Origin: Apostichopus japonicus
Lineage: Eukaryota; Echinodermata; Holothuroidea; Aspidochirotida; Stichopodidae
Length of the DNA stretch: 64,000 nt
Reading direction: 5' to 3'
Assembly: GCF_037975245.1 (NCBI RefSeq)
Contig: NC_092567.1
Coordinates: forward strand, 6,694,714 to 6,758,713
Under the pieces are notes generated by a model. It saw only the letters and a program-made list of their open reading frames with translations, did no database searches and was not told where the DNA came from. Positions 50,865-62,838 of the stretch are shown piece by piece; position 1 is the stretch's first letter; each line of letters starts with the position of its first letter. The position numbers were made by a program, and so were the translations under genes.

Positions 50865-51890
50865 ATACTAGTAACACTCATCTGGGCATGTCTTCGTATG
50901 CAAGCTTACTTCACATCACGAGAATATCCTCGCTGTTCGCGAGTCAGGAGAGGAATTAAAATAAATCGAAGCAGATAAAGCAAGATAAAGTGCTCATTTA
51001 TACATTGTGTACCTCTGTTTCATGCTGAGACCAAGTCATGAAATATTGCATATCATAACAAACACCTCAATCGTGTCTCCGCCCTTAATTATATTAATGT
51101 AATGCTTTAATCTCTCATTTGCAAATCCTTCCAACTTCTTGTATAATTTCAACATTCCTAGTGGACAAAACTCACATCTCATTTTAACCCCCCCCCCTCC
51201 CCCCTAAACGGTAGAGGATGGTAACACCGGATTGTTAGATAATACTGCTTTGAGATGTGACAGACTCGAGTTTTGCGAACATATTGTTTCACTAATCAGT
51301 TATTACTACAAATTAACAGCAGACAGTGTTAGTTTACCACTATATAGGCGTAGGAGATAAAGCTACAAACACAACCAGCTGCTTTAAGCTAAAATAGAAA
51401 ATGCTCTGTTCAGGAGCGTCAATCCGAATTGAGAGTTGGGTGGGGAGGGGGGCATAAATAAGGGTACATGAATAAAACTGAAGGAGTCGGCGAGCAAAGC
51501 CTTTTGGGGTGGGGTCCAGGGGCGAATCCCCGCCAGGGTCCAGGGGTCGGACTCTACAAGTGTTTAGGTTTACTTCTGTTTGGTGCCTGAATTGATATGT
51601 CATTCATGAATATATTTAATAAAAGTCACATTTGACAAGATTAGACTTGAATTAAAAAGACTTATATATTTCACCTCCTGATGTAACTTTATGGCATTAA
51701 TCATGATTATTCAGATTGAAACTTAACCCAAAAGGAAGCATCTAAACTTTGCACACAAGAATATCTTGTTATCCAGACATCTACAACATGCACACATATA
51801 GTATTATAAGTACATTTGAAAAGCACTATTTGGTATTTAGGCTCATTCACTTCATCGGAAACAAAAAATCATAACAATAAAGATAAACAT
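50865..51890. other. No gene seen
   Basis: AT-rich DNA; no exon or bounded element recognised. Confidence 0.4.
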
Positions 51891-52565
51891 CAGGGCCGTA
51901 GCCTGGGTAGAATTCCTAGCAGCAGTTAAGGAACATCGAGAAACAATATCGTCCAAATGTAACATAGCGATGCTTTGATGTGCGGATATACGGTACCAGG
52001 TGCTTTTTCAAGAAATTTGAGTGGGTTGGTCATTTCCAAAAAGGGACCGTCATGACACTATCTAAGGACCTACTGCAGGTAGGGGAGGGGGAATGAGCTG
52101 AGTGAGTGGACCGTGTAGGGGACGGTGCCTTATTATTCTTAGTAAAACATTGTGGCACTAATATAGAGGATAACAGTGAAACATACGTAACAAGTATATT
52201 TATGAACCGTATAGTTTCACGTAAGACTGCTACACTGTTCATGCAGGTTAAATCTTTGGAGCTCTCTACCTTTATTTTTATTATAATCCCCTTCTGCTCC
52301 CATCCCGCCCCCCCCCCCCTCTGAAAACCACCAGAAACAGTAGTCGCATCAGAGATCGTGCATATACGTGATGAGCAGTTAAAGTAAACCTTATGTTATT
52401 TGACCGCCATTCCTACAATTCGTGCCTAGAATCTCAGAGTTTGCACACTACAGACTACAGGTAATTAAATCAGAAGAAATGATATGAACATTTATCGTAG
52501 GCCTACTTTCATTTAGAAAGTGTAAATCTCAAGGGGCAGCTACCCCTGCGCAGGCTACGGCCCTG
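51891..52565. mobile_element. 675-bp element with 15-bp inverted termini
   Basis: CAGGGCCGTAGCCTG at the left and CAGGCTACGGCCCTG at the right are exact inverted repeats. The flanks (ATAAACAT and CATACTAA) do not form a clear duplication. The right flank matches 47990-48060 (AAACTACTGC...TTAGGAAAGA), which implies insertion into an older dispersed repeat. Confidence 0.7.
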
Positions 52566-52639
52566 CATACTAAACTACTGCATGTAAAGAACAATGCACT
52601 GACTCTGTTAGGAAAGAAAGAAAAAGTACTGTTTATAAC

Positions 52640-53330
52640 CATCGCCCCCTCCATCTTCCTAACCACCTCCATCTCTCCAACCCCCACCATCTCCCTCAAA
52701 CCCTCCATCCCCACCGCTCTCCCAAACCCCTTCCATCTCCTCAACCCCCTCTATCACCCCAACCCCTCCATATCTCTCAAACCCCTCCATCTCCCTCAAA
52801 CCCCTTCATCCCCACCTCATCCATCTCAACAACCCCTTTCATCTCCCTAACACCCCTCCATCCCCCACCCTCTCCAACTCCCCAACCCCCTCGCTCAAAT
52901 CCCTCCATCTCCCTCCATCCCCCACCCTCTCCAACTCCCCAAGCCCCTCCATCAAACCCCTCCATATCCCTCAAAGCCCTCCATCCCCACCCTCTCCAGC
53001 CCCTCCGTCCCCACCTCATCCATCTCCCCAACCCCTTCCAGCTCCCTCACACCCCTCCATCCCCCACCCTCTCCAACTCCCTAACCCCCTCCCTCAAACC
53101 CCTCCATCTCCCTCCATCCCCACCCTCTCCAACTCCCCAACCCCTCCATCTCCATCAAACCCCTCCATCTCCCTCAAACCCCTCAATCCCACCCTCTCCA
53201 TCGCCCACCCTCTCCAACTCCCCAACCCCTCCATCTCCATCAAACCCCTCCATCTCCCTCAAACCCCTCAATCCCACCCTCTCCATCGCCCACCCTCTCC
53301 ATCTCCCCTCTCTCTCTCCACTTCTCTAAC
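52640..53330. repeat. C-rich minisatellite
   Basis: Tandem variants of CCCCTCCATCTCCCTCAAA and CCCACCCTCTCCAACTCCC, about 19-30 bp each, with strong strand asymmetry (almost no G). Open frames here are Gly/Glu/Met repeats only. Confidence 0.9.
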
Positions 53331-54600
53331 AATTTATTATATTATACGTAAAGTATAATTATACAAGTATAAATTAACAACGGAAAACTTTCTGGGAATA
53401 ATAAACAAGAAAAGAGGAATAAAGTTCAACAGTAAACACAATAATCAGCATCTCATGAATAATCATCAACCATATTCATAAACATGAGAGGGTTTTATTA
53501 CATCATTAGTCTTAGCTAACCATCATTGGAATTCATTACATTCTAATTAATTAGGTGTAACATTACCTTTCAAGCTAATGTTCCGTCCACATAGAGGCGA
53601 ACATGAATGATGAATGGTTGGGCCTACATCATGGACAGAAGCAAAGTATACAGTCTCTGGCCTTATACACCATATAAAGTTTGTTAATATATTTATCACT
53701 CAGCAGCTTGAGGAAGTATTGTTTATAGCACAACCGCCATTCTTTCTATTTATAACGAAGACCAACATTGCACTACAGCAGTATTGATAGAATAATAAAT
53801 ATAACCATATATAGTAATCAAGAAATATGAATGTAAAATGTGACCAGAATAGAGCATAGAACAGAATAAAGAGATGTATATAATATGATAATAATATATA
53901 TCTAGGGTTAACGGAAATCAAGAGCTAAGATTCAATGCACAAGGCATCTCCTAAGTTTGTAAAAAGATGCCAGTCTGGTGTATGGCAAGCATCAGAGAGC
54001 TTCAGTTACAATAATATTCAAGGCACGTTTTACGAGAGTAATATTGTGGATTGGACAGCAACTGAACAGGTTCTGCTACCCCTCTCTCTCGACACTGAAA
54101 ACAGGACATAAAGTAATGTAAAAACATGGCACAACAATATTGTTGACTGACCACAGCTTACTGTAAGTTTGTGGACAGCAATAGAATCCTTAGATAGACT
54201 TACGGCAACATCTCTTTATTTATGTATTAAACATGGTAGCAAATTTACAGGTATGGGTATCAGGTGACTGTCAAATTACTGGCTACCCTACACAATGAAC
54301 TCACTATGAACTTACTATATGTATAACACAGTTCTATGTAACTGATTGATCTCAACAAGAGTATTTCATTTTAGAAATATGGATTTCAGCATTCATCAGT
54401 TTAGTCCTCAGTACCCAACAAACTGTCTATGTACCTGCATGGTAACTCGATATGCTGATAATAAGTTGGATTGATATGTTACAGCATGACAGATAATCTT
54501 GGGAGTAACCCACAGGTGGCAATGCACATATAACTTCAAAGACTTGATACTTCATAGTTTCTCAATTTCAAACACATCCCTGATCAGATCAAGGTACACA
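53331..54600. other. No gene seen
   Basis: AT-rich intergenic DNA between the C-rich minisatellite and the 147-bp array. I found no splice-bounded frame. Confidence 0.4.
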
Positions 54601-54618
54601 CTACAAAAACTTATAGAC

Positions 54619-55948
54619 CGGGAGCCCAGAGGGTTTGGTTAGCTGGGAAGGTAACCAATTGCCTTGTACATCACAACGTTCACAGTGCATTCCTGTATAT
54701 GAAACCAGACGACTGGCAAACCGGGTGTGGTGGGTGTGGCTGGGAGAGCAATTTTAAAGTCACCTCAAAGCTAACCTAGATCAGCTTTCATGGTAACCAC
54801 AACAAAGTAAGTACAATGTGTCAGGTATGGCCCCAAGAGCAACAAATGGCCATCGCCAGTAATTATTGGTGGTGGGGTACCCCTGCCAGTCATCAATAAT
54901 TGACCCCTCACGGCTGACCTAGGTCAGCTCATGAGGTAACCACTTGAAACCTACTGGAAAATGATGGTTAGGACTTCAGATACAAGGGATGGGCATTGCC
55001 AGTAATTTTTATTGGTGGGATACCCCTGCCAGTAGACCCCCAAAATGCCCCTCCCCTCATTGACCTAGGTCAGTTCATGAAGTAATTAGTTGAAAACTAC
55101 TGGAAAATGATTGACAGGACTCTATATGTAAGGGATGGGCATTTCCAGTAATTTATATTGGTGGGGTACCCCTGCCAGTAGACCCCCAAAATGCCCATCC
55201 CCTCATTGACCTAGGTCAGCTCATGAGGTAACCAATTGAAACTACTGGAAAAATGATTGGCAGGACTCTATATGTAAGGGCTGGGCATTTCCAGTAATTT
55301 ATATTGGTGGGGTACCCCTGCCAGTAGACCCCCAAAATGCCCATCCCCTCATTGACCTAGGTCAGCTCATGAGGTAACCAATTGAAAACTACTGGAAAAA
55401 TGATTGGCAGGACTCTATATGTAAGGGCTGGGCATTTCCAGTAATTTATATCAGTGGGGTACCCCTGCCAGTAGACCCCCAAAATGCCCATCCCCTCATT
55501 GACCTAGGTCAGCTCATGAGGTAACCAATTGAAAACTACTGGAAAAATGATTGGCAGGACTCAATATGTAAGGGCTGGGCATTTCCAGTAATTTATATCA
55601 GTGGGGTACCCCTGCCAGTAGACCCCCAAAATGCCCATCCCCTCATTGACCTAGGTCAGCTCATGAGGTAACCAATTGAAAACTACTGGAAAAATGATTG
55701 GCAGGACTCTATATCTAAGGGCTGGGCATTTCCAGTAATTTATATCAGTGGGGTACCCCTGCCAGTAGACCCCCAAAATGCCCATCCCCTCATTGACCTA
55801 GGTCAGCTCATGAGGTAACCAATTGAAAAATACTGGAAAAATGATTGGCAGGACTCTATATCTAAGGGCTGGGCATTTCCAGTAATTTATATCAGTGGGG
55901 TACCCCTGCCAGTAGACCCCCAAAATGCCCATGCCCTCTGGGCTCCCG
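54619..55948. mobile_element. Element with terminal inverted repeats filled by a 146/147-bp tandem array
   Basis: CGGGAGCCCAGAGGG (54619-54633) and its exact complement (55934-55948) bound the block; pairing extends outward imperfectly for about 12 bp. Inside are about seven tandem units. The perfect palindrome TGACCTAGGTCA starts at 54915, 55061, 55207, 55353, 55500, 55647 and 55794, so the period is 146 then 147 bp, and a diverged copy is at 54772. The later units are nearly identical. The design resembles the pearl / non-autonomous Helentron-like elements of marine invertebrates, which carry cores of 150-160 bp repeats; that assignment is inference. Confidence 0.8.
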
Positions 55949-55979
55949 CTCTATTAGCTTGCCTGGCATGTGGGCAATC

Positions 55980-55985
55980 TTTATT
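55980..55985 (-). terminator. Polyadenylation signal AATAAA of the minus-strand gene
   Basis: AATAAA on the minus strand lies 32 bases beyond the stop codon of the terminal exon (56018-56074). The transcript probably ends just before or inside the right end of the 147-bp-repeat element. Confidence 0.65.
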
Positions 55986-56017
55986 TTCTACAGAAGTTGA
56001 AGTTTTCTGATGAACTG

Positions 56018-56074
56018 TTAATTTAGGTAACTATCAGTAGCTGTCTCCACTTTAGAGAAATCTTCAATCCACCA
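56018..56074 (-). CDS. Terminal exon of an unidentified multi-exon gene
   Basis: The acceptor ATTGTAGTATGCAG precedes 19 codons reading WWIEDFSKVETATDSYLN and then TAA. It begins in phase 0, which fits the preceding exon. The stop is followed closely by AATAAA. This gives the C-terminus of a protein whose visible upstream exons run to about 62.9 kb. Family not recognised. Confidence 0.6.
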   Translation of the reverse strand, partial: WWIEDFSKVETATDSYLN

Positions 56075-56293
56075 CTGCATACTACAATATAGTAGTTGTG
56101 TTCAGTCAAGTTTGTTAGCTCTACACAATTAAACAAGTGGAATCTTAAAAATGTCATTTGATGTTATTTATAGAGCTAATTAGGCAAGCTGTCTTCACCT
56201 ACACATAGCCTGTAGATTTCATCAAAGGAACCCAACACAGCCCATTACCATTTCACAAACTGACTGTTGAGAAATTATCATGTGAAGACTCAC

Positions 56294-56395
56294 ATCCACA
56301 AAGGAAGTTATGTCAGGAGTGATGTGTTCCAGCTTGACTTTTTCTTTCACTTTCTTGGAGGAAATGTACAGAAGAAATGTTGAAAACTGTATCAC
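56294..56395 (-). CDS. Exon of the unidentified minus-strand gene (penultimate)
   Basis: The acceptor TTCTCTTTAACCTCCAG and donor GAT|GTGAGTCT bound exactly 34 codons, phase 0 to 0. The peptide VIQFSTFLLYISSKKVKEK is followed by VKLEHITPDITSFVD: an amphipathic helix, then a charged linker. It joins in frame to the terminal exon. Confidence 0.65.
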
Positions 56396-56645
56396 CTGGA
56401 GGTTAAAGAGAAAATACACAATAATTCAACTTTCCATTCACTAGATTTATCAGGTGAAAATTCATCAGGTCTGTGATCATTTTTGTAACATACATCAACG
56501 TCTTCCCTGTGTCTTATTAATAAGTATATATGAGTAGTATAGGGTGTATCCCAGGGCAGCAAATATATTGTTTTTAGGAATATGTTTTGCATCTGATGTA
56601 AGCAATTACAACACTTGTAGTGGTGACTAATCAACTCCATGTTAC

Positions 56646-56781
56646 CTTCCAAGAATTGTGTAGCCCCCCCCAATAAAAGACATCTTTTGACAATTGCTGG
56701 AAATTTTCTACCAGATTTGTGAGCTATCTTCCATAGTATTGAACAGAAAATAAATGTAGAAAGCACATGTGCTGGAGTTTC
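56646..56781 (-). CDS. Exon of the unidentified minus-strand gene, with a G-run frame problem
   Basis: The acceptor AGATAATTCCAG and donor GGAAG|GTAACA bound 136 bp starting ETPAHVLSTFIFCSILWKIA and continuing HKSGRKFPAIVKRCLLLGG. It starts in phase 0 as required. It ends one base too long for the next exon. The excess coincides with a run of eight G (plus-strand C, about 56664-56671); a run of seven would restore phase 0. It may be a sequencing indel, a polymorphism or a disabling mutation. Confidence 0.55.
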
Positions 56782-57785
56782 CTGGAATTATCTCTTAAAT
56801 GGCCAGTATTATAACTGAAGTGCAAATAATGTACATCTTACGTAAGCAGAACACATTAAGAGAATCCTTCAACACTGTTGACCAATGGCTAAGAATTGAA
56901 TTCTGAATTACTTTGGTTTTTACTCTGAGGACATGCATAGGGTCCAGAGGGTTCATGCATGTTTTGTATTACTGACTGACAACAACATATCCACACATTA
57001 CAGTAAACCCAGTAAAGACTTCCATTTGTAATCCCTTAGTATATAGCTCATTGACAAATGACATAAAACCTAGATTATCTTCAGATTTAAATTTGGGTTT
57101 TAGATGTACTGAGAGGGGAAGGGTAGGAAAGGTAATGATGGAAACAGAGATTTTTATGGTTCCTGTTAGTCATTCTACATGGTTCTAACTTAGTGTGGGT
57201 ATGGTTCTAACTTAGTGTGTGTATGGGTCTCACTTTGTGTGCGGTGACTCTATTTAATTGTTAGGGCACATGCACTTATGAATTAAATTGATTGTTTATG
57301 AGCCTGCCATACATTTTACTGGATATTATTTGCGGCAATTAGGCTGACAATCCAGATGAGTCTGGCTGCGCTGTTAAGACTGATTACTACCATTACCTGC
57401 CACCCAACACTATGACACACTGATAAATTAGAAGGGATCAAGTCATCTGAATATTTTGTTCCTTAATTTATGATGGCTACACAAAACAAAAAATGGACCC
57501 AGTATACTAAACACATACACCTCTTTGTGTACTTTTACACAATAGTAAGCAATACAATGTATGACATGTATTGCCTAATATATGGTGTATGTATGTTAGA
57601 CTGAAGCCATTATCTTCTTCCCTAGGCCCTTAGGGAGTTTGCTGATCAAGCAAGATTCAAAACAATTACTGTTCCACCAGGATTAGGCAGTAACAAAATC
57701 ACTTTCTACTTCAGAATCAAATCTAATTATAACTACAACCCAGCTTACCAGTCCTGCTATACACTAATTATACACTAATCATTAC

Positions 57786-57845
57786 CATCAGCATATTGTA
57801 AGCCATTCTGTGCAAGATCCACATCATGTGACCCCCAAAGATCGT
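57786..57845 (-). CDS. Exon of the unidentified minus-strand gene
   Basis: Twenty codons, TIFGGHMMWILHRMAYNMLM, between acceptor ATCTTTCTTGAG and donor ATG|GTAATG, phase 0 to 0. A stronger acceptor, TCTTTATCTCCTCATTAG, lies 26 bases upstream and would add KCGLIFLE in the same frame. It needs a different phase from the exon before, so the exact start is open. Confidence 0.5.
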
Positions 57846-58218
57846 CTCAAGAAAGATTAATCCACATTTACCTAATGAGGAGATAAAGACAAAGACAATA
57901 AGAATCATATCTGAACTAGATGTTTTAATGCAAACGAGAAAAACTGAATTACACAATAACTTTAAGAACAGAAAAATAATACAAATGCATTAAAGATTTC
58001 AGATGACATAACATGCTGAATCCTAAAAGAACTTGTCATATTGTGTTGTACGATCTTCTGTGATAGAATCGTAAACTTGCTAGTCATAGTGCAATACTCA
58101 ATACCTATCATCTCCTTGACAACTATTTAATATGATGGGATAGGTGGACCTTGCCATAAATTACATAATATCCACTCAACCTGGAGACGTGACAATAGAA
58201 AGCCTTTATTAGCATTAT

Positions 58219-58434
58219 ATGCTCACACAGGGAAGAAACTGTTACATTATGAAACAATGTGTGTCTAATAGACCATTAAAATTGGTCAGATTTGAAAGAT
58301 TAGAGATGTCCTTGGCATCAGAATTTTATCCTCTTGAAAACTACAATTATGGTACAATTTGTAGAGATGATGCTACAATTAGGGAAGCACTGAAAAAAAG
58401 AGGTCTCACAGAATCCCTAAGACACAACTTTTAG
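58219..58434 (+). CDS. Possible plus-strand exon or retrocopy inside an intron of the minus gene
   Basis: A charged, protein-like frame with no ATG requirement at its left edge reads PLKLVRFERLEMSLASEFYP, then YNYGTICRDDATIREALKKR and a stop. An acceptor-like GCTCACACAG lies at its start. No family, partner exon or AATAAA was recognised. It is opposite in strand to the surrounding exons, so it is a nested gene fragment, a repeat-derived frame or chance. Confidence 0.25.
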   Translation: MLTQGRNCYIMKQCVSNRPLKLVRFERLEMSLASEFYPLENYNYGTICRDDATIREALKKRGLTESLRHNF

Positions 58435-58761
58435 CAGTGTTCTAACTAGATTGTTCATATTTTAGGTCTTGTTTTGCAGTGATTGGGGGTTGGGGGGGGG
58501 GTCCTGGATGATAGACTTTTCGGTGGGAAATTTTCCTTGAGGGATCATCTGATATGTCATGGAGTAAATATATCCAATAAAAAACTTGCATTCTCATGGA
58601 GGAGGGGGATGGGTGGGAGGGGTAAGAATCAGGTGGTGGACCATACAATCATTACCCTGCTGATGTACACTGTACACATTTCTTCCAAGAGCTGTTATCC
58701 GGAATTGAAACTGGTAAATACCTAAACAGGCTGATTTCAGGACTGAATAATTCCAGTTTAC

Positions 58762-58891
58762 CTGATGATGAGAAAAAACAAAATGCATTTGGTCATCAGT
58801 TATAATGTTATTATTTATGTAAATTGACATCACCCGGTCTGCAAGTAGCTTCATTCTACCATGTAACATTGTCAAACACAGAACACAGCTA
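58762..58891 (-). CDS. Exon of the unidentified minus-strand gene
   Basis: The acceptor TACTGTATGTTTATAG and donor CAG|GTAAACTGG bound 130 bp: one leading base and 43 codons (SCVLCLTMLHGRMKLLADRV, then MSIYINNNIITDDQMHFVF). The composition is that of an armadillo/HEAT-like helical pair. Phase fits both the exon at 59599-59728 (ends with two bases) and the next exon (phase 0). Confidence 0.65.
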
Positions 58892-59598
58892 CTATAAACA
58901 TACAGTATGGTATGCTACTGTAGTTTCAAAATAAATTACTCAGTTATAATTATAATAACAATGTAAAGAAACTAATACAACTAGAATACAAATCTATAGA
59001 CTGTACATGATGAGTTCAAGGTCTCATAATGCTTCCTAAAGTGTATATACAGCTCACTTGGAATATAAAGAAACATTCATTTGAAATTGAGACAAGCATT
59101 GAATCTTCAATACAAACTTTAAGCAATACCACTAGCAATCCAGTCTGGTTTATATTCAATTGAGAAACACAAGTAATAACAATGTAACCCTGAAAATAGA
59201 TGGAGCCTGAAGAAAACATGATGACCGTTTCGGTCACATAATTTAGGAACCATTGGTTCACTGTACTGTCTAGAGGTTGATGAATTTGTAGGATTTCTGA
59301 AATGATGACATTGTACTATAATTGATTGAGTTAAAGTACATATTTTTTTCTATCTGCAGACTTTGACATATACTGTTATTTCATAACATGTTGTTCGGTG
59401 CAGTCCTGTTGTGAGAGGGTGAGGGTTGGGTGGAGGATACAGTTGTACGTCAGCTAAGTGCCCAGTGAAATATGTGATAAAGAATGATATACTTTTAACT
59501 TTGGATAAACAAAGACTTAAAAAAAGTGGATCTGGTGACACAACTGTGCATGGAACTGTGCCTGGCTCTCAATGTCACTGGTTTTGTGTACACCTTAC

Positions 59599-59728
59599 TT
59601 GAATAATGCTTCTTTAGCCTCACAAGATGTGATTGTGAATCTTAGAACTGGTGTGCGACAGTTTATCAGAAGTTTGGAGAAAAATAGCAAAGAAGTAAAG
59701 GAGATACAAACCCAACCATAATCTTCAG
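59599..59728 (-). CDS. Exon of the unidentified minus-strand gene
   Basis: Reads EDYGWVCISFTSLLFFSKLL, then INCRTPVLRFTITSCEAKEA, between acceptor TCTATCATATCAG and donor TTCAA|GTAAGG. It has two leading and two trailing bases, matching the exon at 60330-60390 upstream (one trailing base) and the exon at 58762-58891 downstream (one leading base). Hydrophobic helix pattern, no signal peptide. Confidence 0.6.
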
Positions 59729-60329
59729 CTGATATGATAGACATCTTTGAGATGAATACCAAAGGTGGAGGTGATTTGCATTTTACTGTCCAATTACATT
59801 TCAAATCATAATTCCAATATGTAAGCAAATGCTTAAAACAGTCATGTCTACTGTACTACAGTCAATAAATATCATAACAAACATAACACATTAAATTTCA
59901 AGATTTTATCCGTAGTTGTGTGACCTTTGTGTGACCTACCTAAATTAATCAAGGTGTTCTTGTTTGATGGAGTGTTCATTACAAATACTTCTAACACAAA
60001 GCTCAGCAATACAGACTTAGTTGACTTCTTTAATGTTTCTACAGCATTATGGAATATCTAAAATGGTATTTCAAGTTTTTTTTATTTTAATCTGAAGAAA
60101 ATAAATACCTACACAGAAGACATATTTGTAGGTAACCCAAGCTACTTTCATATAAACCAACAAGTTGTCTTCCAGTTTTACAATTCTGGGAGTGTCAGGA
60201 GTTCTAGAAGACTTTATTCATATGAGTCTAGAAGGCAATTTTTATTTCAGTTTGGCAAATGGTAAAATGTACCAGAGGGTGTTGAGGTAGCTATTGTGTC
60301 ATACTGTAGCAAGGTCATTACAAACATAC

Positions 60330-60390
60330 CAAGTACTGGATTAATCCAGCAAGAATCCGATCGTTTTAATGTCCTTACTATGGCGTAATC
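60330..60390 (-). CDS. Exon of the unidentified minus-strand gene
   Basis: Twenty codons plus one base, DYAIVRTLKRSDSCWINPVL, between acceptor CTCAAAATACAACTGACAG and donor TTG|GTATGT. Its single trailing base matches the two leading bases of the next exon. Confidence 0.55.
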
Positions 60391-60559
60391 CTGTCAGTTG
60401 TATTTTGAGAAGATGAGTTAAAACTTTATATACATTATTTTAGTGAGAGTGAATGGAGATAAAAGAGTATTCCTCGATCTGCGCAGCTATCCATAAAATC
60501 TACCACACATCTTTGAAACGTTATCAATACTGTTCAACACTTACCATTAATGTGATTAC

Positions 60560-60692
60560 CATCACATGGAGGAAATATCAGATGATGAACCATTCATTGT
60601 CCTTGTCAACACAGTATGAACGTGACTTCCATCAAAAACTGGTAACTACAGGTGAAATAGGTGATCCCCTAACAGCTCGCTTCATAATTAAC
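60560..60692 (-). pseudogene. Possible degenerate exon of the minus-strand gene
   Basis: A very strong acceptor, CACTTTCTTTTCTCTTCATTAG split over about 22 bases, ends at 60693. The frame expected from the exon at 61512-61564 reads LIMKRAVRGSPISPVVTSF and then TGA at a five-T run. One T fewer would continue into DGSHVHTVLTRTMNGSSSDI. The 3' boundary is unclear. The opposite strand is open for 92 codons but looks like antisense of this tract. Confidence 0.3.
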
Positions 60693-61511
60693 CTAATGAA
60701 GAGAAAAGAAAGTGATGTGAATGAGATTTAAGTCCTAATTATAGGAGACATTGAGAATGTCAGTCAGAAATAGTCTCTGGCTAACTACCATGTATACATG
60801 AACAATCACAGAGAAAAAAATACAGAGGAAGGAAAGTACAGTTCAGTTTCCAATAACCAGGTATTAAGTGTAAAAACAATTAGCCAGTTAAGCATCAAAC
60901 TTGAACTGGGTTGTCCGTTGTTTAGTGGAAGTGGCACATAAAGGTGTGGTGCAGTGATATAAATGAGCTCCCAAAGGAGAGTCCAACCTCACACGAACCC
61001 AACCATGCATGGTTTGGGCTTGACTGAGAAATTTGTGAGATTTTGCACCTCTCTTTCGTATTGAGGACAGAATGTCTTTTGAATTTCCACTCATTAGGAG
61101 ATACTGTAATTGTATCTAATTTAGTGTGTCAGCTTTGGTGGATGTGTTTTCATATTATTTTTCTTTATTTAATGGTACCAGGCCCTCGAGACTGCATTGG
61201 CTACATTGACCTAGTTACACCATTCTCGGGGGGAAGGGGGGTCTCTTTCTAGATTTTAGATCACCAAAGGTTTATAAAGTACCCTGTTCAGCTGGTCAAT
61301 AGCCATACAATATGGTTAGTTCTTTCTACAAATTTGGCAGATGAAGACACTTATAACCTCAAAATTTTGAGTTAAAAGTTTTGAGAGATGAAAAAGTCAA
61401 AATTTTGACTTTTGAGGTGAAAATCTTGAGATCAAAATTCCAAATATTGAGAAAGCAAATTCCAAATTTTGAAATTTGGGGACACTTATATATTTTCTTA
61501 AGCTACCGTAC

Positions 61512-61564
61512 TTAGTCGCCGAAGTAAGATCAGTCTTGAGACCAATTAGATTTCTTAAATCCAA
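61512..61564 (-). CDS. Candidate exon of the unidentified minus-strand gene
   Basis: Seventeen codons plus two bases, LDLRNLIGLKTDLTSAT, between acceptor CCAGTCACTGCAG and donor ACTAA|GTACGG. Phase is compatible with the exon-like segments on both sides. It is short, so confidence is limited. Confidence 0.4.
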
Positions 61565-62304
61565 CTGCAGTGACTGGCTCAGCAATGTTTAAAAATTAAA
61601 CAAGCATAAGTGACAATTCTTTATTCACAGCTGTACATTCTCAGATTAGTAGGAAGTATTTCCAATTGTGTTTATAGTGTTTATAGTGGCTGGACTTACA
61701 AGGGTAATGCAAAGCTCTCCAAATCTTCAGTACAGTGTTTTCACATACTGTAGTTTCTGGAATCTGCATTTTGAGCACATGAGGACATGTCAGTAATAGA
61801 AATACTTAATCTGATTTTACTCTGTGGAATATATAGCTGAGCCCTGGCCGGGTGCTGGGGGCTTCAGAAGAGCTCTGTAACATCTCTTCTACTTCATGTC
61901 CTCTTGTACTACTGTAAGTATAAAGCATGTAAATACATGTTAGAGAGAAAAATGTAATTTCTATGTATAAATCTAAACCCTGGTGGGAGTCCCTGGGGAC
62001 TTTAGCTGAGGCATTTTCACTTTTCAGATATTTAATGTTCTCTGATAGTGATTTTGCAGACCAAGTGGAGCCTATGGAGGAGGGGGGGGGGGGGCCAAGT
62101 GCTCACGACCCTAATGCCAGTGCCTGTATATGTTTGAATATGTTTATGTTAAATGGTAGTTAGCTCTCAAATATGCAAGGAAGACATGTTATCACGACAT
62201 GATATTGATAAAGAGTGGCAGGGAAATTTAAATTCCTTAACCATGCTTGCTAGCCATCAGTTTGGTGAATCAAGTCACAACAACCAGATTTACTTCATTC
62301 TTAC

Positions 62305-62382
62305 CATTCCTATGGAACTCTGTGCATCAAGAAGTGTAGGATACTGGAAGAAGCTTGATAGGTTCATAGGTCCTGATCTCCT
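62305..62382 (-). CDS. Candidate exon of the unidentified minus-strand gene
   Basis: Ends at an excellent donor ATG|GTAAGAATG. In phase 0 it reads NLSSFFQYPTLLDAQSSIGM after RRSGPM. The acceptor is either at 62383 (GTACTTGATAG) or, for a shorter form, after CAAGCTTCTTCCAG at 62343. Its trailing phase matches the exon at 61512-61564. Confidence 0.4.
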
Positions 62383-62838
62383 CTATCAAGTACAGTCTCT
62401 GTCTTCATAATTACTAGAGGGTTTCTTCCTACCGTTGAATTATTACATCATGGAGCCGTCAGACTGAGCCTCAGTGATTTCTAAATCAAAAGTGAAACAC
62501 TAAACATGAAATCAAATTAGTTATTCAGATATTTTTAGACTTCAGAAACAAAAGTATACTCACTTACAAAGAAAACCCATGGTAGCAGTTCCACTTTGAT
62601 CCAATCATTGATCATTTTATGTTAGTGATTAGTGTTTGGTTTCTGAAGCTTTTTGAAAGTTCTTAGGAACTTTTGCATTCAGATAGCAACATGACACTAC
62701 AGCAGTCTTTGTGAGCAATCAACTTTACATGTTAGTTGTAAAAGACCCCTACACCTTTAGTAAGTAAATTATGTAAAGTGCATATAATTGATTTGTGATA
62801 TTGAAGCTAAAGATACATCAATAGGAACTGAGCATTAC

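Noticed and set aside
52529-53031. Gly/Met/Glu-rich minus-strand frames
   Set aside because: Translation of the C-rich minisatellite.
59016-59261. Minus-strand frame after acceptor TGTTTTCTTCAG with donor CAA|GTGAGC, first taken as an exon of the 56-63 kb gene
   Set aside because: Its phase does not fit between the exons at 59599 and 58762, which join in frame directly.
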